Shown here: positions 1 through 7,066 of the stretch, piece after piece
Position numbering within the stretch: the first letter of the stretch is position 1
Layout of the letters: every line of letters starts with the position of its first letter
Assembly: GCA_002839245.1 (NCBI GenBank)
Contig: PGXR01000159.1
Span: 6,793 to 13,921 of the forward strand
Source: Spirochaetae bacterium HGW-Spirochaetae-7
GTDB lineage: Bacteria; Spirochaetota; Spirochaetia; Treponematales; UBA12059
Reading direction: 5' to 3'
DNA length: 7,129 bases
The notes under the pieces: generated by a model
What the model was told of the DNA's origin: nothing
The model's input: only the letters and a program-made list of their open reading frames with translations
The model's database searches: none
Made by a program: the position numbers and the translations under genes

Positions 1-938
1 CCCAGTATTCCCGCCAGTTCCTCGTCGCCCGCGGGGGCATCGGAAAGCCTGCCGCGCCGTACATTGCCCGGATTCCTACGGAGCCGGCGTCTACTGGCGC
101 CTGGACGATCTATACCGAAGGCGACATACCCGATTGCCGCCGCCAGGCTGGCAAGGGCGACGACAGTCTCGGCCATCCCACGGGCCATGCGGTCATCCGC
201 CGACGGGAACCATGCTTCGACCGTGGCGTACGATTCGACCGCGTAGTCTGATGGCGATGCCTGGCGCTGCGTCGCCAGGAGGACCCGGCCGTCGATGCGG
301 AGAGCCATGGCGCCCGCAGCTCGCGCGGAGGCGACCCGTTCGGCGTCGCTTGCCGCCGAAGCCATCGCCATGACGGCGGCCTGCCTGGCGTGCTTGGCTG
401 TCGCCGCTAGTCCCGGGATGAGCAATGTATCCGACGCGACGGCTCCGGCCACCACGATGCCTATGCCAAGCGCGGCGGCGAGCTTGCCCCTGGCGCAATT
501 GCGGGCGGCTGATGATGGCGGTGCAAGCCTCGCCACCCTGAGAAGCCTCAGGGCTGCCAGCACCGCGAGCCCGCCCATCGGCGGCGTACCAAGCCAGAAG
601 CCTCGTACCGCCGCCGCCCCGAAGTCGGCCCCCGCCAGGCCGGAAAGGAAAGGCCCCGATACGGCAAGCAACGGCACGACGGAGGAAAGGCCGGCCATCC
701 ATGGGAAGGGCCGTTCGCGAAGAGCTGCGCGGACGATGAATTCATAGGCGAAGACCATGTCGAAGAGGGTGGCGACTATGGAGAAATACGCCCGGGGACG
801 CCAGTGAAGGCCCGAGGCCGCGACGGCGGCTCCCGCAATCACGGCGACGACAGAAATTACAGCCAAGGCGTCCAGCGTCGCAGCTATAGTCGTACCGCGG
901 TGTCCGAGAATGACGGACTTATCATTATCCCATTCCAT
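1..938 (-). CDS. Partial membrane protein with voltage-sensor-like (S1-S4) domain; C-terminus beyond left edge
   Basis: Reading the minus strand from the ATG at 938 gives 312 codons without a stop, with strong G/C at third positions and long hydrophobic runs, so this is a real gene cut by the window edge. Predicted membrane segments are at about residues 17-42, 50-71, 81-103, 119-138, 152-176 and 253-275. Segment 2 has an acidic/basic pattern (D60, E66, R70) like S2 of voltage sensors. Segment 4 reads LRLLRVARLAP with arginines at 131, 134 and 137, the three-residue spacing of S4. Between segments 5 and 6 lies a 76-residue Ala-rich, probably external loop without a TxGYG-type filter. A strongly basic stretch (about 277-297) after segment 6 suggests a cytoplasmic tail. 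The order resembles the six-helix voltage-gated channel superfamily, but the pore is not recognisable. No Shine-Dalgarno precedes the ATG. The existence of the gene is firm; the channel-like role is inference, and a sensory or other membrane protein is possible. Confidence 0.82.
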   Translation of the reverse strand, partial: MEWDNDKSVILGHRGTTIAATLDALAVISVVAVIAGAAVAASGLHWRPRAYFSIVATLFDMVFAYEFIVRAALRERPFPWMAGLSSVVPLLAVSGPFLSGLAGADFGAAAVRGFWLGTPPMGGLAVLAALRLLRVARLAPPSSAARNCARGKLAAALGIGIVVAGAVASDTLLIPGLAATAKHARQAAVMAMASAASDAERVASARAAGAMALRIDGRVLLATQRQASPSDYAVESYATVEAWFPSADDRMARGMAETVVALASLAAAIGYVAFGIDRPGASRRRLRRNPGNVRRGRLSDAPAGDEELAGIL

Positions 939-942
939 GAGA

Positions 943-948
943 TACAAT
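943..948 (+). promoter_or_regulatory. Candidate -10 element for the large outer-membrane protein gene
   Basis: TACAAT (5/6 match to TATAAT) ends 14 bases before the ATG at 963. A weak -35 candidate, TTATCA at 919-924, lies 18 bases upstream. The expected start point is near 955, which would give a leader of about 8 bases with no Shine-Dalgarno. The element overlaps the candidate -10 of the divergent gene. Tentative. Confidence 0.4.
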
Positions 949-952
949 GATA
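947..952 (-). promoter_or_regulatory. Candidate -10 element for the divergent membrane protein gene
   Basis: On the minus strand TATCAT (5/6 match to TATAAT) lies 8 bases before the ATG at 938, so transcription would start about 0-2 bases before the start codon. The -35 position at the 17-base spacing (TTTTCT, 970-975) is poor, so the assignment is weak. Two bases are shared with the candidate -10 of the opposite gene. Confidence 0.3.
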
Positions 953-962
953 TACGCGAACG

Positions 963-3900
963 ATGATAAAGAAAAGGGCAAGAATATGCGCATCCGTCTC
1001 GTTCGCGCTGGCGATTCTCGCCATCGAAGCGTTTCCATGCGCCGCGCAATCCCTGGTTTCAGCCCTTCCTGTGGAACCTCCTTCGAGCCTGTTCTCGGCC
1101 AAGCTCGGCGACGCGGATGTCGAGGCCTTCGCCCAGGGCTTCTGGGAGGCTTCGATCCTGAGCACCGGCGCCCTTTCCATCGGGTCGGCCGATTCAGGTT
1201 TCAACGCCGTCCCCTTCCTTTTCACGCAGACTCCCGACCTGTACACCTTCCTGCGCTACCGCCAGAAATGGGTTTTCGAGGCATACGTGACGCAGGAACT
1301 GAAGAACGCCAAATTCTCGCTCGCTTTCGAGGGCGACGATGCTGATTTCATCAAGAGCGCGCGGCTGGGCAACGCAGACATCACCATGGGCGCCTATCCC
1401 TACATGGCTTTCGGTTCGCCCGAGGGTTCCTTCGGCGCGGCGCTCAGGGCCGTCGATTCCGACAGCGGCGTATCGCTCGATGCTATGGTACGGTGGGACG
1501 GCCTTAGCTGGAAGACGAGGACGTTCTTCGGCGGCGCCGAGGCGCTTGAGTCCACGCTCTCGCCGAGGGACAACCTTCGCGGCAGGAGATTCGTGCTTGG
1601 CGGCACGGGGGTAACTGGGCTCGTACTTGTCGATACTACCGCAACAGGATCGAGGGTCCTGAACTCGGACGAATACTCGGCGTCCCTAGCCGCCGGTGTA
1701 GTGCTGCTGAAGGCGGAACCCAGGGGGACTTTGACGGCAAGCTGGAGTGATGGTAGCTCCCATGATGGTATTGTGCTGTATTCATATTCGGTCGAGCCGA
1801 ACGGTACCGTTACGCGCACTACTACGGGCTACGAGGTGCGCAACCTCTACGCCCTGCCCGATACGAGCTCGGCCCGCAAGCTTTTCCTCCGCGATCTTGC
1901 GACCGGGACGACCGCCATCGGCTATTCGGTATCGCGGGTCGCACCCGGGCTTGTCCAGGTGGTCAAGGACGACGCGGTACCATTTCCCGTCAATGACAAC
2001 TTCAGGTTGCCGTTCAAGGCCGACGCCCCCTGGATCTACGACGAGCCTGCCGCCGACGGCTCCGTGAGTCCGGCAGGCGACGGATATGCCATAGTCGCAA
2101 AGGTCGTCGAATCGGTGGAATCGATACAGCTCGAGGACGCCACGGTAGCCGGTACCATCACCGTGTACCGCGACGGGGTCGAATCGGTAGCGTTCGACTA
2201 CGACGCCGAAGCGCGGACCCTCACGCTGTCGCCGCCGCCGCGTTCGGGCGAACGCGTGCAGGTGCGCTACGCCGTCTCGAGCCAGGACCGCTCGAACGGC
2301 GCGCTGGCCTTCGGCCTTGGCTCGCGCTTCCCGTGGCTTGGCTTCGACTGGGCCACGGCGTTCGGCGGGCGCTGGCCCATGTTCGGATCCAGCTACGACG
2401 AGGGCGGCGAACTCAAGGGCGCGTGGCTGGGCCTGTCAGCCGGCGTCTCCAAGGAGGCGAAATCCGCGTCGTTCGCGCTAGACAGTCAGGTCCGCTACCA
2501 GCGGGCCGGTGCCTCGGGCCTGTACCGCGTCGCCGGCATGGAGGACTACTCCGGCTCATCGAATACCCTGGTGCCGTTCAGGGGAGTTTCGGGAGACTTC
2601 GCCAACATTGTAGTCTCGACGGCGCTGGATCCTGATCTCGGCTTTGCGCCGGCCTTCTCCGCCATAATCGACGACCTGCATTCCATCGGCTCGGGCAACC
2701 GCGCACTCGTCCTTACGGCCATCTCGGCAACTGTAGAAGCGACCTTCACCCGCTACATCGACTACGCGCCGCTGCCCACGTTCCGCACGCTTTCGTTCTT
2801 CGTCAAGGCGGATGAGATAGTTGGAAACCCGACGATGGAAGTGCGCGTTGGTAACGGATTGGCGACCGGGTACAAGGGCGCTTCGGTGACCGTAGCGGTC
2901 GACAGCCTCGGCGCAGGTTGGTACAAAGTCGAGCTGGACCTTGACCCCATGGCCGGCGTCACCGTCTACCGGGCCGATGGCCAGGCGGTGTCGGTGGGCG
3001 CCTCGGGCTCGTACTCGGCGCCGGACGCGGCAGGCCTCGTCGAGATAATAGTAAGCGGCTTGACCTCTGGCAACGTCGCCATCGACGAGATAATCCTTGA
3101 AAACCCGCGCGATGGCTTTTCGGTACTGGCCGGTGGATCGTTTTTCCTGGGTGACAAATCGAAGAAAGCAGGCGCCTGGCTTGAGGCGCGGGCGGACGGC
3201 GTCGTCGACGCCCGGCCGGTGATAGCGGGCAGCGCCGAGGCGGGCTGGACCGGAAAACCCGCATCGCTCGCCGTCTCGGCGACTCCCGCCTGGGCCGACG
3301 GCGAAGGCTCTATCGGAGTGGGATACGCGGTCGCCGTGCCTGGCCGCTCGTCGCCAGTCCGTTTCGTCGACGAGTTCTCCCGCGACGAGGTTCTGGGCCG
3401 CTACGGCAGGAGCCTCGAGGCGGTCCTGTCGACCGCGGGCTTCTCGGCGTCGGCAATGGCCAGATCGGCGGAAGATGCACAGGAATTCTCGCAGTCCTGG
3501 AAGGCCGGCCTGTCATACGGAAACCTGGCGTCGGTCACTGGAACGGCCAGCCTTGACGCGCAGGCGGCGCCGGTCGCCGGAATGGGGATAATCGATTCGT
3601 GGATGGAGTCGTGGCGTCTGGCGCTGCCGGTCGAGGAAGCGAAGGCGGACTCCAGGCGCCTCGAGCTGTCGGCTGCGCTGCTCGGCTCCGACCTGACCGC
3701 TTCCGCGTCGCGGCAATGGAATGTAAGCTCGCCCGCCCAGACGGCTTTCGGGGCAACGGCTTTCGGGGCAAAGGCGACACTGCCGCTGCGCATCGGCGCG
3801 GTGGATTTTGCGCCGTACTACCTGCGCAAGTCTTCAGTGGACCGGCAGGATTCGGCCGGCTCGTTCGCCGCCGACGCAGCCGGGCTCGCCGACGCCGTTT

Positions 3901-4784
3901 CATCGGCCGGGAGGCTTTGGTCGGCGGCGCCTCTGGCAGAGCTGTGGAACGCCGAGGCTTTCGACGGCTTCGGTAAATTCTCGGAAGGCTCGAGGAGCGC
4001 CAGTCACCGGGCGGAAATCGGCCTGTCGGCCCGCAGGCCCATAGGCTACGGGCTCGTCGACCTGTTCGTCCCGAGCGCCGTCTCGGCTGCCTGCGCCAGG
4101 GTCGTCGGGCTGGAGAACGACACCCTCGTCGAGTCGAGCGTCTATTCCATTTCGCTGTCGGGCGGCGCGGCGAACGTCTTCGCTTCGACAGGGGTGCTGC
4201 CCAGGCTCAGCAGCGTGGCTTTCGACGAGTATTCGTACCGGACGTCACTCGACATGACGCGCTACGCTTCCGACGGATCGGTGCTCCCCAAGCTCGCCTC
4301 CAATTGCACTGTCAGCTTCGAAGGACTGTCGGGCTCGGTGGTCGCGCTGACCTCCAGTTTCAACTGGCAAGTAACGAGGACGCAGACTCCATGGTCGGAG
4401 GTCCTGGGCGTGGCGCTGAACACCCGCCCGAAACGCACCTGGCTGGGCGACCTCGTGGGCGTCGCCCTTGATTCCAGGCGAAAGGCCGCAGCCAGCCGGG
4501 AAACTCCCGGATCATGGGTCTCCGAATGGTTCGACGCGGTGACCGCGGATCCGCCCGCGCTCAGGGAGTCGTTCGCCTTCGATGCTTCGGTGGGTCGGTC
4601 GGGATCGGGCGCGGAACCCTTGGTCGTCAGGAATTCACTGGACTGGTCGAGCAAGGCGACCGCCCAGGCTGCGCTCACCGTCGGCCTGGGCGCCGGACTG
4701 TGGCAGGCACTCTCGGTCGGCGCCAGCAGCACGGTGTGGAGTTTCGGCTACAGGCTCAGCCTCGAGGCCAAGGTGGTGTTCTGA
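963..4784 (+). CDS. Large outer-membrane beta-barrel protein with central jelly-roll-like domain (1273 residues)
   Basis: I do not recognise a named family. The start is fixed: an in-frame TGA at 948 lies upstream, and ATG 963 opens a clear signal peptide (basic KKRAR, hydrophobic residues about 8-24, cleavage probably near the CAAQ at residues 26-29). The mature protein is rich in Ser, Gly, Ala and alternating aromatic/hydrophobic residues typical of beta structure. Around residues 400-440 a TVYRDG...FDYD...LTLSPPP...VQVRY pattern resembles short beta-domains of bacterial surface proteins. Residues about 557-714 look like a carbohydrate-binding-type jelly roll (SFFVKAD near 609, GWYKVELDL near 652, IDEIILENP at 706-714). 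The rest looks like transmembrane strands and ends WSFGYRLSLEAKVVF (1259-1273), with the terminal Phe and alternating pattern of the BAM-recognised beta-signal. It is inferred to be an exported outer-membrane protein, perhaps binding polysaccharide. Substrate and role are unknown. It has no lipobox of good quality, so a lipoprotein is unlikely. Confidence 0.88.
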   Translation: MIKKRARICASVSFALAILAIEAFPCAAQSLVSALPVEPPSSLFSAKLGDADVEAFAQGFWEASILSTGALSIGSADSGFNAVPFLFTQTPDLYTFLRYRQKWVFEAYVTQELKNAKFSLAFEGDDADFIKSARLGNADITMGAYPYMAFGSPEGSFGAALRAVDSDSGVSLDAMVRWDGLSWKTRTFFGGAEALESTLSPRDNLRGRRFVLGGTGVTGLVLVDTTATGSRVLNSDEYSASLAAGVVLLKAEPRGTLTASWSDGSSHDGIVLYSYSVEPNGTVTRTTTGYEVRNLYALPDTSSARKLFLRDLATGTTAIGYSVSRVAPGLVQVVKDDAVPFPVNDNFRLPFKADAPWIYDEPAADGSVSPAGDGYAIVAKVVESVESIQLEDATVAGTITVYRDGVESVAFDYDAEARTLTLSPPPRSGERVQVRYAVSSQDRSNGALAFGLGSRFPWLGFDWATAFGGRWPMFGSSYDEGGELKGAWLGLSAGVSKEAKSASFALDSQVRYQRAGASGLYRVAGMEDYSGSSNTLVPFRGVSGDFANIVVSTALDPDLGFAPAFSAIIDDLHSIGSGNRALVLTAISATVEATFTRYIDYAPLPTFRTLSFFVKADEIVGNPTMEVRVGNGLATGYKGASVTVAVDSLGAGWYKVELDLDPMAGVTVYRADGQAVSVGASGSYSAPDAAGLVEIIVSGLTSGNVAIDEIILENPRDGFSVLAGGSFFLGDKSKKAGAWLEARADGVVDARPVIAGSAEAGWTGKPASLAVSATPAWADGEGSIGVGYAVAVPGRSSPVRFVDEFSRDEVLGRYGRSLEAVLSTAGFSASAMARSAEDAQEFSQSWKAGLSYGNLASVTGTASLDAQAAPVAGMGIIDSWMESWRLALPVEEAKADSRRLELSAALLGSDLTASASRQWNVSSPAQTAFGATAFGAKATLPLRIGAVDFAPYYLRKSSVDRQDSAGSFAADAAGLADAVSSAGRLWSAAPLAELWNAEAFDGFGKFSEGSRSASHRAEIGLSARRPIGYGLVDLFVPSAVSAACARVVGLENDTLVESSVYSISLSGGAANVFASTGVLPRLSSVAFDEYSYRTSLDMTRYASDGSVLPKLASNCTVSFEGLSGSVVALTSSFNWQVTRTQTPWSEVLGVALNTRPKRTWLGDLVGVALDSRRKAAASRETPGSWVSEWFDAVTADPPALRESFAFDASVGRSGSGAEPLVVRNSLDWSSKATAQAALTVGLGAGLWQALSVGASSTVWSFGYRLSLEAKVVF
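3741..3770 (+). repeat. Perfect 2 x 15-base tandem repeat inside the outer-membrane protein gene
   Basis: The unit ACGGCTTTCGGGGCA occurs at 3741-3755 and again at 3756-3770 without mismatch. It is in frame and codes for TAFGA twice (residues 927-936). Identity at every base, including wobble positions, suggests a recent duplication by slippage that leaves the reading frame intact. Confidence 0.9.
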
Positions 4785-4811
4785 CCTTCTGGCCTTCTAT
4801 CCGTGGCTCCG

Positions 4812-4840
4812 TTGACAGCGTTTTTCGCTTTCCTTATAGT
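4812..4840 (+). promoter_or_regulatory. Sigma70-type promoter of metG (TTGACA-17-TATAGT)
   Basis: The -35 box TTGACA (4812-4817) is perfect, the spacer is the ideal 17 bases, and the -10 box TATAGT (4835-4840) matches 5/6. The expected start point, seven bases after the -10, is A4847; A4850 of the ATG itself is also possible. The leader would then be 0-3 bases, with no room for a Shine-Dalgarno, T-box or other riboswitch. The promoter sits in the 65-base gap after the outer-membrane protein gene, so metG does not depend on transcription from upstream. Confidence 0.85.
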
Positions 4841-4849
4841 GACCCCACC

Positions 4850-6595
4850 ATGAAAAGACGCCTTGTAACCAGTGCTCTCCCGTACGTGAACAATGTCCCC
4901 CATCTCGGCAACCTTATCCAGGTGCTTTCCGCCGACGTATTCTCCCGCGGTTCGCGGCTCCGCGGGTTCGAGACGCTGTACATCTGCGGGACCGACGAAT
5001 ACGGTACCGCCACCGAGACCAAGGCCGCGGAGGAGGGCGTAACACCTGCGGAGCTCTGCACGCGCTTCTATGCGATCCACCGTGACATCTACCAGTGGTT
5101 CGGCATAGCGTTCGACAAGTTCGGCCGCACCTCGACGCCGCGCCAGACCGAGATCGTGCAGCAACTGTTCAAGGACATCGACGCGGCCGGTTATGTCAGC
5201 GAGCAGACGATAGAGCAGCTGTACTGCGACCCTTGCGGACGCTTCCTGGCCGACCGATACGTACGCGGCACCTGTCCCCACTGCGCTTACGCCGACGCGC
5301 GCGGCGACCAGTGCGAGTCATGCGGCAAGTTGCTCGAGCCAACGGAACTGGAACAGCCCAAGTGTTCGACCTGCGGAGCGACCCCTCGTTCCCGTCCGAC
5401 CAGGCACCTCTACATCGACTTGCCCGCGATCAGGCCGAAGCTCGAGGCCTGGATGAAGGAGGCAAGCGTCAAGGGCTTCTGGGCCAACAACGCGGTCCAG
5501 ATGACGCAAGCCTGGATACGCGACGGCCTCAAGCCACGCGCGATAACCCGCGACCTCAAGTGGGGCATCCCCGTGCCCAAGGCGGGATTCGAGGACAAGG
5601 TCTTCTACGTCTGGTTCGACGCGCCCATCGGGTATATAAGCATGACGGCGACCCTTGGAGACGAGAAAGGCTTCGACTACCAGGACTGGTGGAAGAGTCC
5701 GGAGGACGTCGAGCTGTACCAGTTCATAGGCAAGGACAACATCCCTTTCCATACCGTCATCTTTCCGAGCACGCTTTTGGGATCCGGCAGGAAGTGGACG
5801 ATGCTCCACCACATGTCGAGCACCGAGTACCTCAACTACGAATCGGGCAAGTTCTCCAAGTCAAAGGGCGTCGGCGTCTTCGGCACCGACGTGATGGAGA
5901 CGGGAATTCCCGCCGACGTCTGGCGCTTCTACATCTTCTACAACCGCCCCGAGAAGAGCGACGTGACCTTTACCTGGAACGACTTCATGGAACGCGTCAA
6001 CGGCGAGCTGATCGGCAACCTCGGCAACCTGGCCAACAGGACGCTGGCGTTCATCCAGCGCTTCTACGAAGGCGCCATTCCCGCCGGAAAACCCGACGAG
6101 GCGTTCTGGAAGGAAGTACGCAGCCTCGAGGCCGCCGCCGCCGCCCAGCTCGACCGGGCGGAACTACGGGACGCCTTCAGGACCGCATTCCAGATCGCCG
6201 ACATCGCAAACAAGCGATTCCAGGCCGAGGAGCCGTGGAAGGCCCGCACCGCCGATCCCGAGAAGGCGGCGAGCCTGCTGTCCGACCTGTGCTACGTACT
6301 CCGGGACCTGTCGATAATCATGCATCCGTACATGCCGCAGGCGATGAGCCAGCTGGCCGGCTTCTTCGGGCTGTCGGTGGCGAGCGCCGCGGGAGCCCAG
6401 GGCATGAGCTGGGCTGACGTCGGCAAGCTGGAAGGGCTGTCCCGGGTCGATTCAGTCGAAGTACTGTTCCAGAAACTGGAAGCCGACAAGGTGGCTGAAT
6501 TGCGCGACAGGTATTCAGGGTCCCAGAAGGAACGTGCCGAGCGAGACGCTCGCCAAGCTCATCGATCTCCGGGTCGCGAAAATCATCAAGATTGA
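4850..6595 (+). CDS. metG: Methionyl-tRNA synthetase, catalytic and anticodon-binding part (581 residues)
   Basis: This cytoplasmic class I enzyme joins methionine to tRNA-Met using ATP. The ATG at 4850 opens MKRRLVTSALPYVNNVPHLG, where HLGN (residues 18-21) is the HIGH-type signature. KFSKS (334-338) is the KMSKS loop and WFDA (255-258) is a conserved catalytic-core motif. The connecting domain has four CxxC knuckles (C126/C129, C142/C145, C155/C158, C172/C175), the two-zinc form. An alpha-helical anticodon-binding domain follows, with the ELIGNLGNLANR segment near residues 385-396. The catalytic part (TSALPYVNNVPHLGN, YICGTDEYGTATETKA) reads very like eukaryotic cytosolic and archaeal-type enzymes. 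Homology appears to end at SGSQ (residue 559). The last 22 residues are charged and look like out-of-frame reading of the next gene, which encodes the tRNA-binding domain often fused here. The frame is open upstream to 4514, but that stretch is a shadow of the preceding gene. The gene has its own promoter and no Shine-Dalgarno. Confidence 0.97.
   Translation: MKRRLVTSALPYVNNVPHLGNLIQVLSADVFSRGSRLRGFETLYICGTDEYGTATETKAAEEGVTPAELCTRFYAIHRDIYQWFGIAFDKFGRTSTPRQTEIVQQLFKDIDAAGYVSEQTIEQLYCDPCGRFLADRYVRGTCPHCAYADARGDQCESCGKLLEPTELEQPKCSTCGATPRSRPTRHLYIDLPAIRPKLEAWMKEASVKGFWANNAVQMTQAWIRDGLKPRAITRDLKWGIPVPKAGFEDKVFYVWFDAPIGYISMTATLGDEKGFDYQDWWKSPEDVELYQFIGKDNIPFHTVIFPSTLLGSGRKWTMLHHMSSTEYLNYESGKFSKSKGVGVFGTDVMETGIPADVWRFYIFYNRPEKSDVTFTWNDFMERVNGELIGNLGNLANRTLAFIQRFYEGAIPAGKPDEAFWKEVRSLEAAAAAQLDRAELRDAFRTAFQIADIANKRFQAEEPWKARTADPEKAASLLSDLCYVLRDLSIIMHPYMPQAMSQLAGFFGLSVASAAGAQGMSWADVGKLEGLSRVDSVEVLFQKLEADKVAELRDRYSGSQKERAERDARQAHRSPGRENHQD
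6525..6531 (+). promoter_or_regulatory. Shine-Dalgarno-like AGAAGGA before the GTG at 6534
   Basis: AGAAGGA lies inside the 3' end of metG, just ahead of the GTG that opens the tRNA-binding domain frame. Only two bases separate it from the start codon, shorter than the usual 5-9, so initiation may be weak or coupled to metG translation. No better start (ATG, GTG or TTG) is found in this frame near the domain boundary. Confidence 0.45.
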
Positions 6596-7037
6596 ACGCC
6601 ATCCAAAAGCCGACAAGCTGTACATCGAAACGCTCGATGACGGCTCTGGCCTGGAGCGCGTGATAGTCTCGGGCCTCGTGCCTTTCTACACGGAAGAAGA
6701 GCTGCTCGGAAAGAACGTCGTCCTCGTCAACAACCTGAAGGCGGCGAAGCTCCGAGGCGTGGAATCCAGGGGCATGCTGCTCGCGGCGTCGAAATCGGGA
6801 GCCGAGGGCAAGGAGACGGTCGAGGTACTCGACGCCCCATGGGCCGCGCCGGGAGCTCGTGTCGTGCTTGAAGGGCAGGATCCTGAGCTGTCGGTCGAAA
6901 CCGAGATTGATGTCGACACTTTCTTTTCAGTGCCGATGAGAGCCGAGGGTTCCATGGCGCTTGTAGGGGCAAAGGTTCTTTCCGTGGAAGGAAAGGCTTT
7001 CTCCTTGGCAAAGGTCAGCGAAGGAGAAATAGGCTGA
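6534..7037 (+). CDS. tRNA-binding domain protein (EMAPII/Trbp111 type), detached C-terminal part of methionyl-tRNA synthetase
   Basis: A 167-residue product opened by GTG. Residues about 4-110 form the OB-fold tRNA-binding domain seen at the C-terminus of many bacterial MetRS enzymes, in Trbp111 and in EMAPII/Arc1p: LIDLRVAKIIKIERHPKADK at 9-28, VIVSGLVPFY, and the hallmark NNLKAAKLRGVESRGMLLAA near 66-85. A further 55 or so residues resemble the EMAPII-type C-terminal extension (DVDTFFSVPM region). It would help hold tRNA-Met for the synthetase or serve as a general structure-specific tRNA binder. It overlaps metG by 62 bases in the +1 frame relative to metG and begins almost exactly where MetRS homology ends, with practically no linker. 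Either a real two-gene enzyme, as in Aquifex where MetRS is split into alpha and beta subunits, or one gene broken by a one-base frameshift. The domain itself is certain; the start codon is less so. Confidence 0.9.
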   Translation: MPSETLAKLIDLRVAKIIKIERHPKADKLYIETLDDGSGLERVIVSGLVPFYTEEELLGKNVVLVNNLKAAKLRGVESRGMLLAASKSGAEGKETVEVLDAPWAAPGARVVLEGQDPELSVETEIDVDTFFSVPMRAEGSMALVGAKVLSVEGKAFSLAKVSEGEIG

Positions 7038-7066
7038 TAAGGCCCGCTTTGTATAAAAAAGAAGAC

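Noticed and set aside
193..702. Minus-strand 169-codon frame and the plus-strand 150-codon frame at 295-747
   Set aside because: Both are shadows of the longer stop-free minus-strand membrane-protein frame (1-938), which has clear transmembrane segments and G/C-biased third positions.
963..1060. Lipoprotein signal peptide for the large outer-membrane protein
   Set aside because: The only candidate cysteine (residue 26) is preceded by AFP, and proline at -1 does not fit even a relaxed spirochaetal lipobox.
884..1246. 120-codon minus-strand frame across the divergent gene starts
   Set aside because: It overlaps the signal peptide of the outer-membrane protein and the N-terminus of the divergent membrane protein, and has no recognisable feature.
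4514..4849. N-terminal extension of metG (112 more codons in frame)
   Set aside because: The sequence is a shadow of the outer-membrane protein gene, and MetRS homology starts right at the ATG at 4850, downstream of the promoter.
4785..4849. T-box, SAM riboswitch or terminator between the outer-membrane protein gene and metG
   Set aside because: The gap is only 65 bases, is occupied by the promoter, and shows no stem followed by a T-run.
5095..6417. 440-codon plus-strand open frame overlapping metG
   Set aside because: It lies wholly inside metG in another frame; its product is Arg/Gly/His/Pro-rich low-quality sequence typical of a GC-rich shadow frame, while the metG frame has unmistakable catalytic motifs.
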